From Micromonospora mirobrigensis (lineage in GTDB: Bacteria > Actinomycetota > Actinomycetes > Mycobacteriales > Micromonosporaceae), in NCBI RefSeq assembly GCF_900091555.1, contig NZ_FMCX01000005.1, positions 1 through 64,000 on the forward strand: 64,000 nucleotides of DNA. The letters are read 5' to 3'. Both the position numbers and the translations under genes were made by a program. Under the pieces are notes generated by a model that was not told the origin of the DNA, did not search any database, and worked only from the letters and a program-made list of their open reading frames with translations. Positions within the stretch are counted from its first letter, which is position 1; each line of letters opens with the position of its first letter. Positions 50,195-58,773 of this stretch are shown here, one piece after another.

Positions 50195-50581
50195 ATGGCC
50201 ACCGACAGCTCATCCATCCCGGCGCGGATCGCGCTCGCGCTCGGCCTCGTCGTGGCAGCCCTCGGCGTCCTGGTCCAGTTCCTGGTCGGGGTGCCGGGTT
50301 TTCCCGCCATTCCACCCGGCCCGATCATCCTGGGCGTGGCAGCGATCGTCGTGCTGGCCCTGCCCCGGCGACGTTGGCCGCTGGTGGTCGGCCTGGTCGC
50401 GGCCGTCTTCGTCACCGGCGGTGGCCTGATCGAGGGTTCCGTCTGGGGTCGCCTGGCCGATCCGGCGACGTTCGACGTGTGGAGCGGGGCGGTGCTGCAG
50501 TGGAGTGGACTGCTGGTCGCACTGATCAGCGGCGCGCTGGCGGTCCGGCTGGCCTACCGCCGCCCGGGAGCCGTGCGCTGA
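50195..50581 (+). CDS. Small four-helix membrane protein
   Basis: A 128-residue protein with four hydrophobic segments (ARIALALGLVVAALGVLVQF, IPPGPIILGVAAIVVLAL, WPLVVGLVAAVFVTGG, WSGLLVALISGALAVRLAYR) and hardly any loops. ATG 50195 follows GAGGGAGACC. Family unknown; comparable small proteins are common in actinobacteria. Confidence 0.8.
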   Translation: MATDSSSIPARIALALGLVVAALGVLVQFLVGVPGFPAIPPGPIILGVAAIVVLALPRRRWPLVVGLVAAVFVTGGGLIEGSVWGRLADPATFDVWSGAVLQWSGLLVALISGALAVRLAYRRPGAVR

Positions 50582-50767
50582 AGCATCGCACCGGTGCGCT
50601 CGATGCGCCGAGGCCACCACGAGGGCCGGGTGCCGGATGATTCGAAGAAGTTACGTCTTGACGAAGCCCATGTTATCGACCACATTCGATGGTGAGGACG
50701 GAGCGGGGCTCACCGGGCAGGTCCTGCCTCCTCGAGAGTTGGCGCGCACCCGTAGTGCGCATATTCA

Positions 50768-50781
50768 TGTTAGCGCTAACA
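50768..50781. promoter_or_regulatory. LacI-type operator upstream of GH62
   Basis: TGTTAGCGCTAACA is a perfect 14-bp palindrome with the central CG typical of LacI/GalR family operators. It lies 45 bp before the GH62 start and presumably overlaps its promoter. No LacI gene is in the window. Confidence 0.8.
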
Positions 50782-50825
50782 GTCTCGACGTCAGACCGTC
50801 GGGACGATGGCCATCGAGGAGGATC

Positions 50826-52346
50826 ATGTTCACTTTCGGAAGGACTGTGCCCAACGCCCCGCCCCAGCGGCGCGGATGGTTGCGGCGTGGCATCGCGGCC
50901 GGCGTGGCGGCGGTGCTGGCCGGCGTCGGCGCCACGGCGGTGATGTCGACTCCCGCCTCCGCGGCTACGGTCGACACGACCGCCTGGTACGTGCTGGTCA
51001 ACCGCAACAGCGGCAAGGCCCTGGACGTCTACAACCTCGCCACGAACGACGGCGCGCGGATCGTGCAGTGGACCCGCAACAACGGCAACCAGCAGCAGTG
51101 GCAGTTCGTGGACTCGGGCGGCGGCTACTACCGGCTGCGGTCCCGGCTCTCCGGCAAGGTGCTGGACGTCTACAACTTCTCCACCGCCAACGGCGGCAAC
51201 ATCGTCCAGTGGTCCGACCTCAACGGGGTCAACCAGCAGTTCCGGCTGGCCGACTCCGACAGCGGCTACCTCCGGCTGGTCAACCGGAACAGCAACAAGG
51301 TGGTGGAGGTGCAGGGAGCCTCGACCGCCGACGGCGGCAGCATCGTCCAGTACGACGACTGGAACGGCGCCAACCAGCAGTGGCAACTCGTCCGGGTCGA
51401 CGGCGGCGGCACCCCCACCACACCGCCGCCGAGCGGTGGGTGCAGCCTCCCGTCGACGTACCGCTGGTCCTCGACCGGCCCGCTGGCGAACCCGAAGTCG
51501 GGGTGGGTGTCGCTGAAGGACTTCACCGTCGCCCCCTACAACGGCCGGAACCTGGTCTACGCGACCACCCACGACTTCGGCTCGTCCTGGGGCTCGATGA
51601 ACTTCGGCCTGTTCACCAACTGGTCGGAGATGGCCACGGCCAGCCAGAACGGGATGTCACAGGGCACGGTCGCACCCACGCTGTTCTACTTCGCCCCGCG
51701 CAACATCTGGGTCCTGTCCTACCAGTGGGGCCCGTCCGCGTTCTCCTACCGCACGTCCACCGACCCGACAAACGCCAACGGATGGTCGGCGGCGCAGCCG
51801 CTGTTCACCGGCAGCATCTCCGGCTCCGGCACCGGCCCGATCGACCAGACGCTGATCGCCGACGACACGACGATGTACCTCTTCTTCGCCGGCGACAACG
51901 GCAAGATCTACCGGGCCAGCATGCCGATCGGCAACTTCCCCGGCAGCTTCGGTTCCAACTACACCACCGTCATGAGCGACAGCACGAACAACCTGTTCGA
52001 GGCGGTCCAGGTCTACAAGCTCCAGGGCCAGACCCGGTATCTGATGCTCGTCGAGGCGATCGGCGCGCAGGGCCGCTACTTCCGCTCCTTCACCGCCACC
52101 AGCCTTGGTGGCACGTGGACCCCGCAGGCGGCCACCGAGAGCAACCCGTTCGCCGGCAAGGCCAACAGCGGCGCCACCTGGACCAACGACATCAGCCACG
52201 GTGAGCTGATCCGCGCCAGCGCCGACCAGACCTTCACCGTCGACCCGTGCAACCTCCAACTGCTCTACCAGGGCCGGGCCACGAACTCCGGCGGCGACTA
52301 CGGCCTCCTGCCGTACCGGCCGGGCCTGCTGACCCTCCAGCGCTGA
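50826..52346 (+). CDS. Secreted GH62 alpha-L-arabinofuranosidase with ricin-type CBM
   Basis: A 506-residue secreted enzyme that removes arabinofuranosyl side chains from arabinoxylan. A twin-arginine-like signal (PQRRGWLRRGIAAGVAAVLA) ends near PASAA. A ricin B-like CBM13 follows (repeats with GKALDVYNLATNDGARIVQW and GKVLDVYNFSTANGG), then a Pro/Thr linker and the five-bladed GH62 propeller: WVSLKDFTVAPYNGRNLVYA (base Asp), GPIDQTLIADDTTMYLFFAG (pKa-modulating Asp) and NNLFEAVQVYKL (acid Glu). GAGGAGG lies 9 bp before ATG 50826. A LacI-type operator precedes it. Confidence 0.93.
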   Translation: MFTFGRTVPNAPPQRRGWLRRGIAAGVAAVLAGVGATAVMSTPASAATVDTTAWYVLVNRNSGKALDVYNLATNDGARIVQWTRNNGNQQQWQFVDSGGGYYRLRSRLSGKVLDVYNFSTANGGNIVQWSDLNGVNQQFRLADSDSGYLRLVNRNSNKVVEVQGASTADGGSIVQYDDWNGANQQWQLVRVDGGGTPTTPPPSGGCSLPSTYRWSSTGPLANPKSGWVSLKDFTVAPYNGRNLVYATTHDFGSSWGSMNFGLFTNWSEMATASQNGMSQGTVAPTLFYFAPRNIWVLSYQWGPSAFSYRTSTDPTNANGWSAAQPLFTGSISGSGTGPIDQTLIADDTTMYLFFAGDNGKIYRASMPIGNFPGSFGSNYTTVMSDSTNNLFEAVQVYKLQGQTRYLMLVEAIGAQGRYFRSFTATSLGGTWTPQAATESNPFAGKANSGATWTNDISHGELIRASADQTFTVDPCNLQLLYQGRATNSGGDYGLLPYRPGLLTLQR

Positions 52347-52458
52347 CCGCTGCCGCACCCGGCCGCAGGGCCGGTCTCCCCGGATCGGAGGCCGGCCCCC
52401 GAGCCGCCCGCCGGCCCCTCCCGCCCACCACCGTACGACCAGTCGAGAGGAAACGATC

Positions 52459-53568
52459 ATGCGGAGAACGGCAAGGTGGTTCGCGGCGTGCGCCGCGCTG
52501 GCCGTCATCGTCACCGGTGTGGTGGCCCCGGCCGGACCGGCCGACGCCGAATCCAACGGCGGGGTACGGGTGATGCCCCTCGGTGACTCCATCACCGAGG
52601 GCACCCAGGTGCCGGGCGGCTACCGCATCGGCCTCTGGCAGCGCCTGGCCAACGGCCGCTACACCACCGACTTCGTGGGCTCCCAGTACAACGGTCCCGG
52701 AAGCCTCGGCGACCACGACCACGAGGGCCACCCCGGCTGGCGCATCGACCAGATCGACGCCAACATCGTCGGCTGGCTGAACAGCTACCAACCACACACC
52801 CTGCTGCTGCACATCGGCACCAACGACATCCTCCAGAACTACAACGTCTCCACCGCACCGAACCGGCTCTCCACCCTGATCGACCGGATCACGAGCACCG
52901 CCCCCGCCGCGGAGGTGTTCGTCGCGCAGCTGACCCCGCTGGCCAACAGCGGTCAGGAGGCCGCGGTGCGCACCTTCAACGCCGCCGTCCCGGGCATCGT
53001 GCAGGCCAAGGCGAACGCCGGCCGGCACGTCCACCTGGTCGACATGCACAGCGCCGTGCCGACCGCCGACCTGATCGACGGCATCCACCCCACCGCCACC
53101 GGCTACGACCGGATGGCCGCCGCCTGGTACGCCGCCCTGCAGGCCGTCCCCGGCAGCATCGGCGTCCCAGGCGGCACGGGCGGCACCGCCACCCAGGTCG
53201 TCGGCGTGCAGTCCGGCCGGTGCCTGGACGTGCCGGGCGGCAGCACCACCAACGGCACCCAGGTGCAGCTCTACGACTGCTGGGGCGGCGCCATGCAGCG
53301 CTGGACGTACACCGCGGGAAGGCAGTTGCAGGTGTACGGCAGCAAGTGCCTGGACGCCGCCGGCACCGCCAACGGCACCCGCGTGGTCATCTGGGACTGC
53401 ACCGGCGGGGCGAACCAGCAGTGGAACCTCAACGCGAACGGGACCATCAGCGGCGCACAGTCCGGGCGCTGCCTGGACGCCGCCAACTGGGGCACCGCCA
53501 ACGGCACGAAGATCACCCTCTGGGACTGCCACGGCGGCGCCAACCAGCAGTGGAGCCTGCGCAACTGA
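52459..53568 (+). CDS. Secreted SGNH/GDSL esterase with CBM13
   Basis: A 369-residue exported esterase, similar to CE3 acetyl xylan esterases. After the signal peptide (ALAVIVTGVVAPAGPADA) come block I VMPLGDSITEG with the nucleophilic Ser, block III LHIGTNDILQNY and block V DLIDGIHPTATGYD with catalytic Asp and His. The last 130 residues form a ricin-type trefoil (GRCLDVPGGSTTNGTQVQLY, KCLDAAGTANGT, GRCLDAANWGTANGTK). It should deacetylate xylan and complement the GH62 enzyme 112 bp upstream. Confidence 0.92.
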   Translation: MRRTARWFAACAALAVIVTGVVAPAGPADAESNGGVRVMPLGDSITEGTQVPGGYRIGLWQRLANGRYTTDFVGSQYNGPGSLGDHDHEGHPGWRIDQIDANIVGWLNSYQPHTLLLHIGTNDILQNYNVSTAPNRLSTLIDRITSTAPAAEVFVAQLTPLANSGQEAAVRTFNAAVPGIVQAKANAGRHVHLVDMHSAVPTADLIDGIHPTATGYDRMAAAWYAALQAVPGSIGVPGGTGGTATQVVGVQSGRCLDVPGGSTTNGTQVQLYDCWGGAMQRWTYTAGRQLQVYGSKCLDAAGTANGTRVVIWDCTGGANQQWNLNANGTISGAQSGRCLDAANWGTANGTKITLWDCHGGANQQWSLRN

Positions 53569-53683
53569 CCTCCGCCCGAGCCCGCGCAACCGACCAGGAG
53601 CCCCGGAGGCCGACATGACGCTGCCCGGCGGACCCCGCATCCGGCGGGAACCCGCTTCGAGGTCGGGCCGGCCGACATGCCGG

Positions 53684-54874
53684 TCAGGTGAAGTAGAGCA
53701 ACCGGCAGGCCGGCAGTCGCTCGGCCAACTCCCGCTCGAACCACGCGCGCAGTTCCCGCATGGCGGGCGCCGGGTAGACGTACTTCACCGCGCCGTACCT
53801 GCCGAACTTGCGGCTGCGGGACTGCTCGTCCATCTCCAGCCGAGTGCGCGGATACCAGCCGAGCAGCACGTCCCTGCTGCCCGGGGTGAAGCGGTGGGTG
53901 ATCAGCTCGGCGGTCAGGTCGAGTCGGTCCACGCCCGCGACGGCCGCCCGCACCTCGTCGAGGAGCGCGCCGTAGTGCTCCTGCCAGTTCGGGACCGGCA
54001 TGATCGGCGCGATGGTCAGCCCGACGGGATAGCCGTCGAGGGCCACCCGGCGCAGCGCGTCGAGTCGGTCCCGGCCGGTCGCGGTGCCGCCCTCGAAGCG
54101 GCCGCTGATCGGTGCCGCGTTGATGCTGAAGCGGATCCGGGTACGGCCGGCGTGCGGCAGCCCGACGAAACCGTCGACGTCGGCGAACTTGGTGGTCCAG
54201 CGCAGCTGCACCGGCGCGTTCCAGGTGCCGAAGTGCTCCACCGCCCGACGCCAACCACCGGTGAGGTGCTCCAGGGCCAGCGGGTCGGTGTAGCAGGACG
54301 CCTCGAACGTCGTACCCTCGTCGGCCCGGGCCGTACTGCGGCTCGTCACCGTTCCCCGGCCCACGTAGCCGGCGAGCCCGGCGAGGATGTCGTCGAGGTC
54401 GGCGTACACCCGGGTGACCGGTGGACCGGACAGCGAACCGGCGAGGTAGCAGTACTGGCAGTGCGCGGGGCAGCCCTCGGCGAGGTCCACCCGCCAGTCC
54501 GCGCTGGGCGCGATGGGCTGCAGCGTCCGCCGGGACGGCGGGCTGACGACGATCGCCATCGTCGACTTGGCCCGCGCGTACGTCTCCCGGTCGGTCTCGC
54601 CGCGGACCCCGGTCAGCCGGTTGGCCCGCAGTCGCTCGACCTCGATGCCGAGCCCTTCGACCCGGGTGACGATCTGTCGTCCGTGCGGATGGTCGAGTGC
54701 GGCCGGGGTGACGACGACCCGGCGCGGTGTCCACCGGCGTGCCGGGCGGGCGGCGGGTGCCAGCCCGGCCAGGTCCCGGATCGCCACCTGTTCGCTGCTG
54801 GCGTCGTGCGTCGCCGCGGGCACCCCGACCGCGAGCGGTGCGTCGACGTCGACGGCGTCCTGTTCCGGGCTCAT
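53684..54874 (-). CDS. SPL-family radical SAM protein
   Basis: A 396-residue protein related to spore photoproduct lyase. The [4Fe-4S]/SAM motif is LAEGCPAHCQYCYLAG (Cx3Cx2C). Other family blocks are FEASCYTDPLALEHLTGGWR, IRFSINAAPISGRFEGGTA and RLDLTAELITHRFTPGSRD. True SPL repairs spore UV lesions; the actinobacterial SPL-like group has no settled role. ATG 54874 is used; the longer frame to 55051 runs into the divergent promoter. It is divergent from the haloperoxidase gene. Confidence 0.88.
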   Translation of the reverse strand: MSPEQDAVDVDAPLAVGVPAATHDASSEQVAIRDLAGLAPAARPARRWTPRRVVVTPAALDHPHGRQIVTRVEGLGIEVERLRANRLTGVRGETDRETYARAKSTMAIVVSPPSRRTLQPIAPSADWRVDLAEGCPAHCQYCYLAGSLSGPPVTRVYADLDDILAGLAGYVGRGTVTSRSTARADEGTTFEASCYTDPLALEHLTGGWRRAVEHFGTWNAPVQLRWTTKFADVDGFVGLPHAGRTRIRFSINAAPISGRFEGGTATGRDRLDALRRVALDGYPVGLTIAPIMPVPNWQEHYGALLDEVRAAVAGVDRLDLTAELITHRFTPGSRDVLLGWYPRTRLEMDEQSRSRKFGRYGAVKYVYPAPAMRELRAWFERELAERLPACRLLYFT

Positions 54875-55062
54875 CCGGGCCGGATACCCGTTGCCGCGGC
54901 GTCCGCACCTGCTCGGCTCCTTCCAGGCGCCGCGCGGGGAGCTGCTGTCCGGCTCCACCCTTCGGCCGGTACGGTGCCACCGCTCGGCGCGGTAGGTTTC
55001 CATCGAGAGACATCGAAGTCGCAGTGTCGATCGACGCCGGAGTTCCGGCAAGGGAGCCCATC

Positions 55063-56346
55063 GTGACAGGTCAGGTTCGTGCCCGCAGCAAAGTCGTCTG
55101 CGCGGCCGTCGCCGGCATCCTCGCCGCCGCGTCGCCGGTCGCCGTCACCGCTCCGACCTACGCGGCCGAGGCGAACATGTCCGCCAATGCGGTGGTCGTC
55201 TGGGACCGCAACGCGCAGACCGCGATCTGGGACGTCGCGGGTCAACAACCGCAGGTGCAGGCGCGCAGCTTCGCCATGGTGCACGGCGCCGTCTACGACG
55301 CGGTCAACGCCATCGCCGGCCGGCCGTACCAGCCGTACCTGGTCGCGCCGCACACCAACGGCCGGGAGTCGGTGGACGCGGCGGTCGGCACCGCGGCGTT
55401 CCAGGTGCTCAGCACCCTGTTCCCGACCCAGCGGGAGCGGCTGGAGACGCAGTACGAACAGTGGCTGACCATGATCCCCGACGGGGCCGCCAGACGGCGC
55501 GGCGTCTCCGTGGGCAGCCAGACCGCCGCCGCCATGATCGCCGCCCGACAGAACGACGGCGCGTTCGGCAACCCGTCCTGGCCGGTCGGCACCGAGCCGG
55601 GCCAGTGGCGGCCCACCCCGCCGACGAACGCGAACGACGGGGCGTGGGTGGCGGACCTCAGGCCGTTCCTCCTCCCCAGCGCCTCGATGTTCCGCTCGTC
55701 CGGCCCGCCGGCGCTCACCAGTGACCGGTACGCCCGGGACTACCTCGAGGTCAAGGCGATCGGCCGGGTCGACAGCAGCATCCGGACGGTCGACCAGACG
55801 CAGGCGGCGATCTGGTGGCACGACCGCCACCTTGGTGAATGGGAGATCAAGCGTCAGCTCGCGGAGAACCAGCGGCTGACCACCCTGCAGACGGCGCGGA
55901 TGTTCGCCATGGTCGACCTCGCCGAGGCCGACGCCACGACCGCCTGCTACAACGAGAAGCGCGCCTGGATGTTCTGGCGGCCGATCACCGCGATCCGGCT
56001 GGGCGACACCGACGGCAACCCGGCCACCGACGCCGATCCCACCTGGACACCGCTGCTCGTCACGCCGCCGCACCCCGACTACACCTCCGGGCACACCTGC
56101 TTCACCGCGGCCAGCATGTCGGCACTCGGGTACTTCTTCGGCCGGGACGACATCCCGTTCAGCGCGTACAGCGAGGCGTCGGGCACCACCAGGTACTTCG
56201 GCGGCTTCTCACAGGCCGTCGCGGAGGTCATCGAGGCCCGGATCTGGGGCGGAATCCACACCCGCACGGCCGACGTCGAGGGCGCGAGGATCGGCGCGCA
56301 GGTCACCGCGTACATGGTCAGGAACTACTTCCGTCCTCGGCGCTGA
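55063..56346 (+). CDS. Secreted vanadium-dependent haloperoxidase homologue
   Basis: A 427-residue exported protein (signal ILAAASPVAVTAPTYAA) of the PAP2/vanadium haloperoxidase superfamily. The vanadate-binding residues are seen in NEKRAWMFWRPITAIR (Lys and Arg), TSGHTCFTAASMSALG (Ser-Gly-His) and ARIWGGIHTRTADVEGARIG (Arg and His). These enzymes use hydrogen peroxide to oxidise halides, or act as acid phosphatases. GTG 55063 follows AAGGGAG. Its 3' end overlaps the convergent YCII gene by 138 bp. Confidence 0.9.
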   Translation: MTGQVRARSKVVCAAVAGILAAASPVAVTAPTYAAEANMSANAVVVWDRNAQTAIWDVAGQQPQVQARSFAMVHGAVYDAVNAIAGRPYQPYLVAPHTNGRESVDAAVGTAAFQVLSTLFPTQRERLETQYEQWLTMIPDGAARRRGVSVGSQTAAAMIAARQNDGAFGNPSWPVGTEPGQWRPTPPTNANDGAWVADLRPFLLPSASMFRSSGPPALTSDRYARDYLEVKAIGRVDSSIRTVDQTQAAIWWHDRHLGEWEIKRQLAENQRLTTLQTARMFAMVDLAEADATTACYNEKRAWMFWRPITAIRLGDTDGNPATDADPTWTPLLVTPPHPDYTSGHTCFTAASMSALGYFFGRDDIPFSAYSEASGTTRYFGGFSQAVAEVIEARIWGGIHTRTADVEGARIGAQVTAYMVRNYFRPRR

Positions 56347-56703
56347 CCCGCGCAGCATCGCGTCCAGGCCGGGATCGGGCAGGAGCTCCCGGACCTCCTG
56401 GGCGCAGCGGCACCCGGCGGCGATCGTGGCGGCCCAGTTCAGCGCCTCCTCCCGCGAGGCCACGTCGACGACCACCAGGCCGCCGATCACCTCCTTGGTC
56501 TCCGGGTACGGACCGTCGGTGACCAGCCCGTCGGTGCCGACGACGCTGGCCTGCTGGCGTTCGAGCCCGCCGGCGAACACGAACACGCCGGCGTCCACGG
56601 CCTCCTGGACCGCCGCGCGCGCGGCCTTGGCCACGTCGGGCAGTTCCTCGGCCGGGATGTGGTCCATCGCGCCGCCGTCGAACGTGATCAGGTACCGCGT
56701 CAT
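56209..56703 (-). CDS. YCII-related (DGPF) protein with extended C-terminus
   Basis: A 164-residue protein. The first ~115 residues are a YCII/DGPF domain: RYLITFDGGAMDHIPAEELP, GVFVFAGGLERQQ and VTDGPYPETKEVIGGLVVVD with the DGPYPETKE signature. The remaining ~45 residues (VVPDHVRGDLRADPRALDVG) are antisense to the haloperoxidase gene end and look non-native, as if the original stop were lost. Members are often partners of ECF sigma factors. A promoter-like element at 56754 matches that of the DHFR-like gene. Confidence 0.85.
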   Translation of the reverse strand: MTRYLITFDGGAMDHIPAEELPDVAKAARAAVQEAVDAGVFVFAGGLERQQASVVGTDGLVTDGPYPETKEVIGGLVVVDVASREEALNWAATIAAGCRCAQEVRELLPDPGLDAMLRGSAPRTEVVPDHVRGDLRADPRALDVGRAGVDSAPDPGLDDLRDGL

Positions 56704-56753
56704 CGGCTGACTCCCTCGTCCGGGCGGTCTCCTGCGGCCGCCTCCCACCTGCG

Positions 56754-56783
56754 CTACGAACGACCCACCCGGAATCCGACACC
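56754..56783 (-). promoter_or_regulatory. Bipartite promoter-like element, copy 2
   Basis: On the minus strand GGTGTCGGATTCCGG and GTCGTTCGTAG separated by the same short spacer as in copy 1 (38543-38572). It lies 50 bp upstream of the YCII start. See copy 1 for the comparison. Confidence 0.65.
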
Positions 56784-56823
56784 GGGCCGGGAGATCTGCC
56801 ACCGGAACATCGCCGGGCCGGCC

Positions 56824-57813
56824 TCAGCCCGCCGGGTCGAAGGTGGCGGCGGCGCGGCGCAGCCGGTCGTTGACCGCGCGCCCCACGCCCACCTCGGGGA
56901 CCGGCTCGACCAGGATCTCGTCCACCCCGGCGGCGTCCAGCCGGTGCAGGCCGTCGAAGAGGCGCGCGGCCGCCTCGGTCAGGTCGCCGGCGGCGGAGAG
57001 CACCTCCACCGCCGCGTACTCGGCCGCCGGCCGCTCCCGGAAGGCCAGGAAGCCGCGCCGGACGCCGTCGCCGGGCGACGGCTGCGCGCCTGCGACCAAC
57101 CGCAACGGGGTACGCGGGGCGTAGTGCGCCGCCAGCGTGCCCGGCGCGACGGGCTGGCCCGAGCTGCCCGGGCGGACGGTCACCGGGCCGCCGACCGCGT
57201 CCTCCAGTTCCTCGACCGGCAGCGCGCCGAGCCGCAGCACCACCGGCCGTGCACCGCGGGCGTCCACGATCGTGGACTCGATCCCGCAGCGGGTCGGGCC
57301 ACCGTCGAGCACCACGTCCACGGCGGCGCCGAGGCCGCGTACGACGTGCTCGGCCCGGGTGGGGCTGAGCTGGCCGAACCGGTTGGCGCTCGGGGCGGCG
57401 ACCGGCACCCCGGCCGCCGCGATCAGCGCCCGGGCGGCCTCGTTGTCCGGCACCCGGACCGCCATCGTCGCCAGCCCCGAGGTGACGATCGGCGGGATCG
57501 CCGCCGGCCGGTCCACGATCAGCGTCAGCGCGCCGGGCCAGAACCGGTCGGCCAGCGCGGCGACCGCCGGCGGCACGTCACCGACCAGCTTCGCCAGCTC
57601 CGCCGGGTCGGCGAGGTGGGTGATCAGCGGGTCGAAGCTGGGCCGGGCCTTCGCCTCGAAGATCCGGGCGGCCGCCCGCGCGTCCAGCGCGTTCGCGCCC
57701 AGGCCGTAGACGGTCTCGGTGGGGAAGGCCACCAGCCCACCGGTACGCAGGACGGCGGCGGCCTCGGCGATGCCGCTGTCGGCCGGCAGGACGCGTGGGG
57801 ATCCGGTGCTCAC
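56824..57813 (-). CDS. sua5: L-threonylcarbamoyladenylate synthase (Sua5/YrdC type)
   Basis: A 329-residue enzyme making threonylcarbamoyl-AMP from threonine, bicarbonate and ATP, the first step of the t6A37 tRNA modification. The YrdC domain has GGLVAFPTETVYGLGANA, RPSFDPLITHL, WPGALTLIVDR, VRVPDNEAARALI and PSANRFGQLSPT. The C-terminal Sua5 domain follows, with APGTLAAHYAPRTPL in the linker. The length fits full-size Sua5. It is a housekeeping gene, so this part of the window is core chromosome. Confidence 0.94.
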   Translation of the reverse strand: MSTGSPRVLPADSGIAEAAAVLRTGGLVAFPTETVYGLGANALDARAAARIFEAKARPSFDPLITHLADPAELAKLVGDVPPAVAALADRFWPGALTLIVDRPAAIPPIVTSGLATMAVRVPDNEAARALIAAAGVPVAAPSANRFGQLSPTRAEHVVRGLGAAVDVVLDGGPTRCGIESTIVDARGARPVVLRLGALPVEELEDAVGGPVTVRPGSSGQPVAPGTLAAHYAPRTPLRLVAGAQPSPGDGVRRGFLAFRERPAAEYAAVEVLSAAGDLTEAAARLFDGLHRLDAAGVDEILVEPVPEVGVGRAVNDRLRRAAATFDPAG

Positions 57814-57850
57814 GCCCCGACGCTAACGCCCCGCCCCGGGTGAGGACGAA

Positions 57851-58582
57851 TCAGCCCTCGACCAGCGAGTCGAAGCGTTCCCCCTGCTCGATCCGGTCGA
57901 TGAGGTCGAGTACGGCGCGACCTGGGTCGGCGCCGGCCCACCGGTACACCCGGCAGGCGGCTCTGGCGTACACCTGCTCGTCCGCGGTGGCGGCGGCCAG
58001 CCAGGCGTCGTGTGTCCGGGGCAGCGGCCCCGCCGAGGAATCGCGGCAGCGGTCCGGGGCGGTGGGCGGGTACAGGTACCGCGCGTCGCCGGAGACCAGG
58101 ACGGCGAGTCCCTCGTCGAACCACTGCGGAATCTGGGCACGCCGGGAACCGAGGCGCACGTGCAGCTCCACGTGCGAGAGCTCGTGTGCGGCGATCACCG
58201 GGTCGATGCCCCGGGGTGAGAGCATCACCGCCCGGTTGAGCACCGCGACCCCCCGTTCGCCACCGCCGCCGATCCGTCGGTAACACTCCGGCGTCAGGCA
58301 GGCGAGCACGGCCGGGTCGCTCTCGCGCCCCTGGTAGAAGGCGTCGACGGTCTGCTTCGCCGCCCGGTACGTGGCGATCAGTCGTTGCCGGTCGCTGTCC
58401 GGCAGGTCCCGTTCGGCGTAGAGCCGGTCCTGCACCGGTGCCAGTCCGTAGCAGCGGGGGCAGGTGGCGGCGGCGGCCGACGGGAACGTCAACACCGCCA
58501 CGAGGCCCGCGGCCAGTAGCAACCCGACCAGGCCCCCCGCCAGCCAGAGCCGGCGTCGGACCGTACGTGTGGTGGACGTCAT
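57851..58582 (-). CDS. Membrane-anchored HEXXH protein (putative metallopeptidase)
   Basis: A 243-residue protein with one N-terminal membrane segment (LWLAGGLVGLLLAAGLVAVL) and an outward domain. It carries AAHELSHVELHVRLG, an HEXXH zinc motif, and 20 residues later QWFDEGLAVLVSG, giving the third-ligand Glu pattern of gluzincin peptidases. Four cysteines (ATCPRCYG, LACLTPECYR) may form disulfides. The family is not named here with certainty; DUF-type peptidase-like proteins of this layout are known. Its ATG is 58582. Confidence 0.78.
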   Translation of the reverse strand: MTSTTRTVRRRLWLAGGLVGLLLAAGLVAVLTFPSAAAATCPRCYGLAPVQDRLYAERDLPDSDRQRLIATYRAAKQTVDAFYQGRESDPAVLACLTPECYRRIGGGGERGVAVLNRAVMLSPRGIDPVIAAHELSHVELHVRLGSRRAQIPQWFDEGLAVLVSGDARYLYPPTAPDRCRDSSAGPLPRTHDAWLAAATADEQVYARAACRVYRWAGADPGRAVLDLIDRIEQGERFDSLVEG

Positions 58583-58773
58583 GCGGGCCCCCGAACTGTC
58601 GGGTCCGGATCGCGATCGACGGGTCGCCGCACGATCACCGGACGAGAGGTCCAGTCTCGGGCGGGGCGTACGCCACGCGCGTCATCCTGAGGTCGCAGGC
58701 CGCCCGGTTCGGGTCGGCGCGGGTGGCCGTGACCCGACTAGTCTCCTCGGACCATGGAGCCGATCGTCGCGGG

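Noticed and set aside
53684..54874. Genuine spore photoproduct lyase
   Set aside because: Only the radical SAM and SPL-like blocks are recognised; the host does not make endospores, so the lesion-repair role is not claimed.
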